The notes below the pieces were generated by a model. It worked only from the letters and a program-made list of their open reading frames with translations, ran no database searches and was not told where the DNA came from. A stretch of 64,000 nucleotides of DNA from Ursus arctos (lineage: Eukaryota > Chordata > Mammalia > Carnivora > Ursidae). Shown piece by piece: positions 58,436-64,000 of this stretch (its first letter is position 1; every line of letters starts with the position of its first letter). The position numbers were made by a program, and so were the translations under genes. The DNA lies in the NCBI RefSeq assembly GCF_023065955.2, contig NW_026622986.1, positions 17,881,848-17,945,847 on the forward strand. Reading direction: 5' to 3'.

Positions 58436-60174
58436 GTTTAAAGAAATATCCCACCATGTTTTAAAACCATTCTGTAGGAGGAAACTTCAGATGGTGGTAT
58501 GCACATTGTGATATAGACTAGTGGGTCGGAATCGTCACTTGACCATTCTCTCCTCCCAGCCTGAACTTGGGCAACTATTTTTATTTGTGATATTTGCTTG
58601 GTGATAATAGAAAATAAGTACATAATCATATATATGTGATTACATAGTCTGATACATCTGTGTTGAATAAATAGAGCAATATTGTTATTAGATACCTAAT
58701 AATTACTTGTTGAAAGAATGAAGGTTTGAGAGACCTCAGTGTTCTGACTTCCCAGATATTTTACTGAGGAGTGACAGTTACAACATTTGCAGCCCTCTCA
58801 GTAGGAAAGGTGATGATAGTAAAATATTCCCATCTACAATTTTTTTTGGGGGGGGGGAAAGAAAATCTAGTTTATAAATAAATTAATAAGATAATTCTTT
58901 TAATCATATATGTGTGTCTGTACGTACAGATACAAGTCACATGCATGTTATTTTGTAAGAGAAAATTAAATTTTGAATGATATCTAGCAGCTGTCCCTCT
59001 TATATGGGAAAGTTAAGTATTCAAGGAAAGGAGCTAATTATCTCTTTCATTGTGCATAGAAAGCACACTTGAAGATCTTGGATTTTTATGATTGCAGGCT
59101 TTCAAAATTCTGACAAGGCTGCTTCTAAATTAGTCAATGTCGAGTGCTGTCTTTTTGTAGATTGACAACTGGTTGGTGTCGCTCCATTTTATTGAAAGAA
59201 GAAAAGCATCGAAAATGGCTCTACCATCTGTTGGATGTGAAGCATCGGACGGAAGGGTGATAGCGTGGGGTGAGGAAAGGGTATTGCTGAGCTGTAATCT
59301 CAGACCTTTGTAAGATATGTAGAAAATCTACTATTTGGGAGAGATAACTACTTCTGTCTGATGTCAGTCTTCAGTAGAAGTGGTTCAGTAGGTTACAGGA
59401 AGATACTGGTGGAAATAGATTCCTTCCTTTTTTTGTTTGTTTACAGAGTAGACTTTTCCCAGCCCTCCTTCATTTCTTGGGAAATGTTATTTTTGAACCA
59501 GAAAGTGGAAGTCTTCCTCTGAGCACTCAATTAAATGGTTCAATGGAGTGAACTACTTTTACTTTTCATGTGGTTTAATTTTCCGAGTGAAAGCAAAGCC
59601 TCCCTGTGAAAGCCGTTTGTTTTTGTTAATCAAAATTAACGTATAATGTTTATCAGGTGACAGAGAACACTGTTGCGTGACGAGCTTGTGGTCTGCGGGA
59701 GGAATCTGGGGGTTGTGCTGGAAAATGTTTAACAACCGGCTCTGGGAGAGAACAGAAGGTCTGATTGGCAATGTCTGCCTTTTTTTTTTTTTTTTTTTTT
59801 TTTGGTGAAGATACAACCACCATGGTTCATTTGAAGGCAGCAACCTGACATTACAGAACATAGGGCTGGGAAGAGATATACAATGTCATACTTTGTAGAA
59901 TGTTTTCCTTTACTAATAGAGTAGGTGTAAGTAGCATGAAGGGCACAGAAATAAAAGATACAGTCAAATACTTAGGAAGTGATGAGATTGGAGTATTTAT
60001 AAACTTTGCTTGTATTATAATTTATTTAACTCTTAAGTTTACATCCTTTAAGTTTTTAAAATGGCCTGTTTAGCAATTCACCCACAAAATTCCCCAGAAT
60101 TTAACAATCTGTTCTGCTCTCATAAGCCAGCCTTAGCTGGCTCTGTGCACACGCCACTGGTGGGGCATTTCCAG
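58436..60174. other. Unique non-coding sequence
   Basis: No gene or repeat recognised apart from T/G-runs at 58840-58858, a long T-run at 59780-59803 and a 14-bp palindrome (58917-58930). Confidence 0.4.
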
Positions 60175-60312
60175 ATCAAACACTTACTAGCTGAATGGTA
60201 AAGAGTACCTACCTCATAATGTCTTTGGGAGAATTAACTGAGATAATTGAATACAAGTCCTTGGAGTAGTGCCTCACGTCATAGTAAATGCTCTCAGTAG
60301 CCGTAAATTCTC
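60175..60312 (+). mobile_element. MIR SINE relic
   Basis: 'CACTTACTAGCTGAATGGTA', 'AGAGTACCTACCTCATAATG', 'GAGAATTAACTGAGATAATT' and 'AGTAGTGCCTCACGTCATAG' match the MIR 3' half. Confidence 0.75.
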
Positions 60313-60895
60313 ACTAGTGTTGGATCTTTCACAGTAAAGGGAATGCAGTATGGCTCTCTACATAAGTGTCCTTCTAGTTCTCTTAAATGGACTTGAGAAA
60401 GGGCTGAAGGTTGGCAACAAGGGGCCATAAACTAAATTAGTATAACCTTTTACATTTTGTTTTTCGTTTTTAGTAAAAGCAATTTTTCTTTTAAATAAAA
60501 AACTCTCCTTTTTTGTCTCCATGGCTTCTTCCATGTAGTCTGAATCTGCCCTCAGTTTTATTGGCAGGGATGGCATCATCTTTATTCAGCCTTCACAGTG
60601 CTATTATAGCACTGTATCTTTGTAAGCTTTTGAGGCAGGGAGCATCTGTAGCTCTAGAACGAAGCTGGCAGGTTATTCAGAATCCAGAAAAGACCTCTGA
60701 ATAGGAAAGCTGCAGTAGCTATTCTGGGGTTTGGGATAAGCGGGAAAATCAGTTACTTGAAAATTAAATAATCAGTAAGGTAATTGAAATCTAAATTATT
60801 TAATATTAACCATTACAATCTTTTCAAATAATTAATAAATACCACCTCATTAAATTGAATCTCACAAGTTAGAATCTGAAAATTCAGACAAAAAG
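60313..60895. other. Unique non-coding sequence
   Basis: No gene or repeat recognised. Confidence 0.4.
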
Positions 60896-60979
60896 TCATT
60901 AAAGTTTTCTTTCTTTCCTTCCTTTCCTTCCTTCCTTCCTTCCTTCCTTCCTTCCTTCCTTCCTTCCTTCCTCTTTTTT

Positions 60980-61048
<69 letters not shown>

Positions 61049-61059
61049 ATTAAAGTTTT
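60896..61059. repeat. Polypyrimidine tract (TTCC)n(TTTC)n flanked by 13-bp direct repeats
   Basis: 138 bp of pure T/C (60909-61046) composed of TTTCC/TTCC then TTTC units. TCATTAAAGTTTT occurs exactly on both sides (60896-60908, 61047-61059). It looks like a reversed retroelement tail with target duplication but without an element body. Confidence 0.9.
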
Positions 61060-61242
61060 TTTAATTGAGCAAAACATTAAAATCATTTTCCTTGTCTGAA
61101 TTTTCTGATCTCATGAATAAGCAAACTCTAGCTTAAAACCAGAATTCTTTAATGTATACTTTTACCTCAGTCCAGTAAAAATTCTGTTGATTAGGAAGGT
61201 TGATGATTTAAAGTAAAAGAAAATTTCATTCACAGTGGTTTG
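61060..61242. other. Unique non-coding sequence
   Basis: No gene or repeat recognised. Confidence 0.4.
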
Positions 61243-61430
61243 GATCAGTGGTTTTCAATATGTTTGGTCCCAGATTCCTTTAAACTCTTAGAAATCCTTG
61301 AGGGAAAGCTATGTTTTTATCTATTGATATTTACCATTGAAACAAATAAAAAGGTTTATATTTATAATATTTACATATACACAGTAATTATAGTTAAGTT
61401 TTTTGTGCTTTGTTTATAGATTGATCTGAC
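61243..61430 (+). mobile_element. hAT-type DNA transposon relic
   Basis: 'CAGTGGTTTTCAATATGTTT' followed by 'GGTCCCAGATTCCTTTAAAC', 'TCTTAGAAATCCTTGAGGGA' and 'ATCTATTGATATTTACCATT' matches a common element that starts CAGTGGTTCTCAACC-TTTTGG and contains 'TATCTATTGATATTTACC'. Subfamily not assigned. Confidence 0.65.
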
Positions 61431-62916
61431 AAAATTAAATCTTATAAAAGCAGCACAGAAGATCATGTAAATAGCTGTCACTGGAGAATTGTCTTTGTGG
61501 TTTGGCCCAATAAGAAGGAAATACTGTGTTGTGTCAGTCTTGAACTAAAGTGTAACAGAATTGTACCTTTATTTTCCTATAACTACTTAATTTCTGCTCA
61601 AGTCCTCGTTCTGGTGGGGCAGTAAAAACTCAACATGAGCAAATGTGGGGCTCTATCTCCTTTTCCCTGGGATTGTGGGTAAATTATGGGGGTTTGCGAA
61701 CCATCAGGACCTTGGAGGAGGTCCCATTTTGGTCTTCTTGTCTGGTTCTCACTCCCGGGCCCACAGAGGTCATCTTTGAGAATCTCATTCCTGTGTCCAT
61801 GACCTTTTGGTTCTAGTGGTTCGGTGTCCTGCCTGGGAGTGCACACTAGGGCATCATGTAGGCTACAGACCCTGGACCCCACAGGCCACTGCCTCTCGGG
61901 GCTGCCTATGGCCATTTCTACCTGGACTTGGGGCTCTGAGCCCAGCCTCGAGGTGCACCATCCCCTCTCTCCTTTTTCTTCATTCCCCTCTCCTTTTCAT
62001 CTCAGGGATATTCCTTTAATGAGGACAATTTCTCTATGACGTTTCTCCTCTAGGGCCACCTGGCACAATCCCCTTAGTGGTTTTCTGACTCAGGAAGTAC
62101 CAAATAGAGACTAGCCGGCCATTTCTGCTTTCTTCCCTGTCACCCCACGAGGGAGGCTGAAGTGGTGAACTCTGAAAGGAGTGAGAGTGAGTGAGAGGCT
62201 GGGGAGATGGAGAGGGAGACACTGGGAGGAAAAAATCAGTTGGTACTTCAAAAATATTCTCCAGCACATAATTCTGTGTCATTAAACGTCTGCGGGTCAA
62301 TAGTGTCCCACACGTTGAGGTCCAGTAGATCCTCTATTTTGTATGGTTGTGTATTTATTTTTTCTTGCTTTGCTTTTGTTAGCTCTGTATTTTCAAACTG
62401 TGGATTGGACCCATTACTGGGTCAGGACATTGATTGAGTGGGTCAAGACCAGCATTTAAAAAAAAGTGCCCGCTAACATTTTCTACTTCGTTCTGGTACT
62501 GGACTGTGAGGTAAATGCATTTCATACTCTGGGCCCTAGTCAGAGTTTCGAAAACATGGTGTTAGGTCATTCAGCTGCCACTGAATTTGGCATATCTTGA
62601 ATCTTCTGGTTATCATGGAAACGTCCTATATTATATTTTAAAAACATAGGTTTTCCCTCAAAATTTCAAAGGCATGGTTTTGCTGAAGGGAAGACTATTG
62701 GTATCATAACTTCATAAGTAGCTTTTTTTTTCTCTTTCTGGAAGCTTCTGCTGATTTTTATTATTTTTAGAATTCTGAAATCTCACTAAGGTATATTTTG
62801 TAGGGATTTTTTTCTTTTGTGCTGGACACTTAATGTTTGTCCTTTACAGCTGAAGGTGTAAGTGGTTCTTCATTTACTCTCTTCTTTGTTTCTGAACCTC
62901 CTATTAAATGGATTTG
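61431..62916. other. Unique non-coding sequence
   Basis: About 1.5 kb. A GC-richer patch at 61600-62060 carries short open frames on both strands without family features. Confidence 0.4.
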
Positions 62917-63161
62917 TTTACAGATTTCTTTTTTTTTTTCCAAGATTTTATTTATTTTGAGAGAGAGAGAGAGAGAGAGCACACATGAGGGGGAGGGGCA
63001 GAAGAAGAGAGGGAGAGAGAGAATCCCAAGTAGACTCTGCGCTGAGCATGGAGCCTGACGTGGGGCTCGATCTCACGACCCTGAGATCAAGACCTGAGCT
63101 GAAATCAAGTCAGATGCTTAACTGACTGAGCCACCCAGGAGCCCCATTTTACAGATTTCTT
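62917..63161 (-). mobile_element. Can-SINE (older subtype) with target duplication
   Basis: The SINE body is 62931-63145: T-run, CAAGATTTTATTTATTTTGA, (GA)n, terminal GAGCCACCCAGGAGCCCC. TTTACAGATTTCTT is exact at 62917-62930 and 63148-63161. Confidence 0.94.
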
Positions 63162-63319
63162 AACTTTTCTCTCATATTGCCCATCTCTTTATTTTTTGAC
63201 TCTTCATTATATGAGGTTTTCTTCTCTCCATCTTAAAGATAACTGTAGTTGCTTGTTTATCCCATTACTGCATCTCTCCATTGGCTATTTTATTTCAATA
63301 TCCGTATTATTATTAAATT

Positions 63320-63520
63320 CACTTTTAAAAGTTTAGATGGAGTACAATGTACTCTTTTTGGAGTATGGTTCTATGAGTTTTGACACATGCTTGTAGTTGA
63401 CTGACCACCACCAGGATCAAAATACAGAACAATTCCACACTGAAGAATTCTCTCCTCTCGTTACTTTGTAGTCAGCTCCCCACCTGCCACCCACCACTTC
63501 CCCAGTCCATGTGAGGCATT
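63320..63520 (-). mobile_element. Old L1 3' UTR fragment
   Basis: 'TTATTAAATTCACTTTTAAA', 'TATGAGTTTTGACACATGCT', 'ACCACCACCAGGATCAAAAT', 'ACAGAACAATTCCACACTGA' are reverse old-L1 3' UTR landmarks. Confidence 0.65.
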
Positions 63521-63558
63521 AATTTCAAGTATACTTTTGTTTTTAAATCTTCTAGTAA

Positions 63559-63785
63559 CTCATTGGTTTTTTTTTTTTTTTTAAAGATTTTATTTATTTA
63601 TTTGACAGAGACAGACAGAGGGAGAGCACAAGCAGGGGAAGCATTAGAGGGAGAGGGAGAAGCAAACTCCTGGCTGAGCAGGGAGTCCAATGTGGGGCTT
63701 GATCCCAGGACCCCGAGATCATGACCTGAGCCAAAGGCAGATGCCCAACCGACTGAGCTACCCAGGCACCCCTCGTTGGTGTTTT
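63559..63785 (-). mobile_element. Can-SINE with near-exact target duplication
   Basis: The SINE body is about 63569-63772: T-run, TTAAAGATTTTATTTATTTA, terminal GAGCTACCCAGGCACCCC. The flanks TCATTGGT and TCGTTGGT differ at one base. Confidence 0.92.
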
Positions 63786-64000
63786 TTATTTCCTTTTTTT
63801 CTGTGGCAATTTGATGTTGATATTGATATAACTTGATTATGCTGTAATATTCTATGTAATATGATGTGATATCCTCTTGAATGATTTTCCAAGTTCTTAT
63901 GCATGAATTATGTTTCCTCCAAGGTTAGCTGTGTTCTCTTCTGTGCATTTTCTTTCTTGCTATTTTTTTTGTCCATTTCTTTCTTGCTCTTGGGTCTTTT
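63786..64000. other. Unique non-coding sequence at window edge
   Basis: AT-rich. No gene or repeat recognised. Confidence 0.4.

Noticed and set aside
58917..58930. 14-bp palindrome TCTGTACGTACAGA
   Set aside because: One such palindrome in 64 kb is not remarkable, and there is no supporting context.
60595..60615. Small perfect hairpin (9-bp arms, 3-nt loop)
   Set aside because: Too short to distinguish from chance in 64 kb.
60862..61086. Lys/Glu/Arg repeat protein on the minus strand
   Set aside because: Translation of the (TTCC)/(TTTC) tract. No gene context.
1..64000. CRISPR arrays, operons, phage genes, tRNA/rRNA genes
   Set aside because: None seen. Repeat content, SINEs and low gene density are those of mammalian nuclear DNA. 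The tRNA-like boxes belong to SINEs.

Overview
The window looks like nuclear DNA of a caniform carnivore, intronic or intergenic. The main evidence is at least 16 copies of the carnivore tRNA-Lys-derived SINE (Can-SINE). They start or end in the typical GGGGCGCCTGGGTGGC / GCCACCCAGGCGCCCC box, and they carry A-rich or T-rich tails. Many belong to a subtype with 'AGCCAGCGAGAGAGGGAACACAAGC' broken over two blocks and an 'ACGCCGGGATCACGCCCTGAGCCGAAGG' core. From memory I associate that subtype with bears, pandas and seals rather than cats; a database search would settle it.

I find no convincing protein-coding gene, no RNA gene, and no bacterial or viral operon. All open frames are short (120 codons or fewer), overlap repeats or lie in frames without family signatures, and look like chance. 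The only faint coding hint is a GC-rich open stretch at the left edge (about 10-133) ending at a possible splice donor.

Layout: 1-6300 is mostly unique sequence with a minus-strand L1 3' end (943-1562), an (AC)n run, L2 and L3/CR1 relics and an AT-rich hairpin. 6300-11770 holds two Can-SINEs, MIRs and a long decayed plus-strand L1 (about 8180-11767) carrying its own SINE. 11770-23700 is unique sequence with scattered SINEs, MER5A, LTR and old LINE-like relics, ending in a perfect 30-bp inverted repeat (23577-23668). 23700-32500 has a G-quadruplex motif, an ancient L1-like block (25690-27180), a pair of head-to-head SINEs and another L1. 32500-42300 is the longest mainly unique part, with a possible conserved non-coding element near 35225-35480. 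42300-49600 shows nested insertions: MLT1-type LTRs with exact 5-bp target duplications inside older repeats. 49600-64000 is unique sequence with SINEs, an MLT2-like LTR, a short DNA transposon, a pyrimidine tract flanked by 13-bp direct repeats, and L1 fragments.

Nothing here amounts to a new biological system. The points most worth a second look are the inverted repeat at 23577, the tail-like tract with direct repeats at 60896-61059, the G-quadruplex motif at 25199 and the candidate regulatory stretches at 5205 and 35225. Family names for old repeats come from recognition of consensus sequence by eye and need RepeatMasker confirmation.
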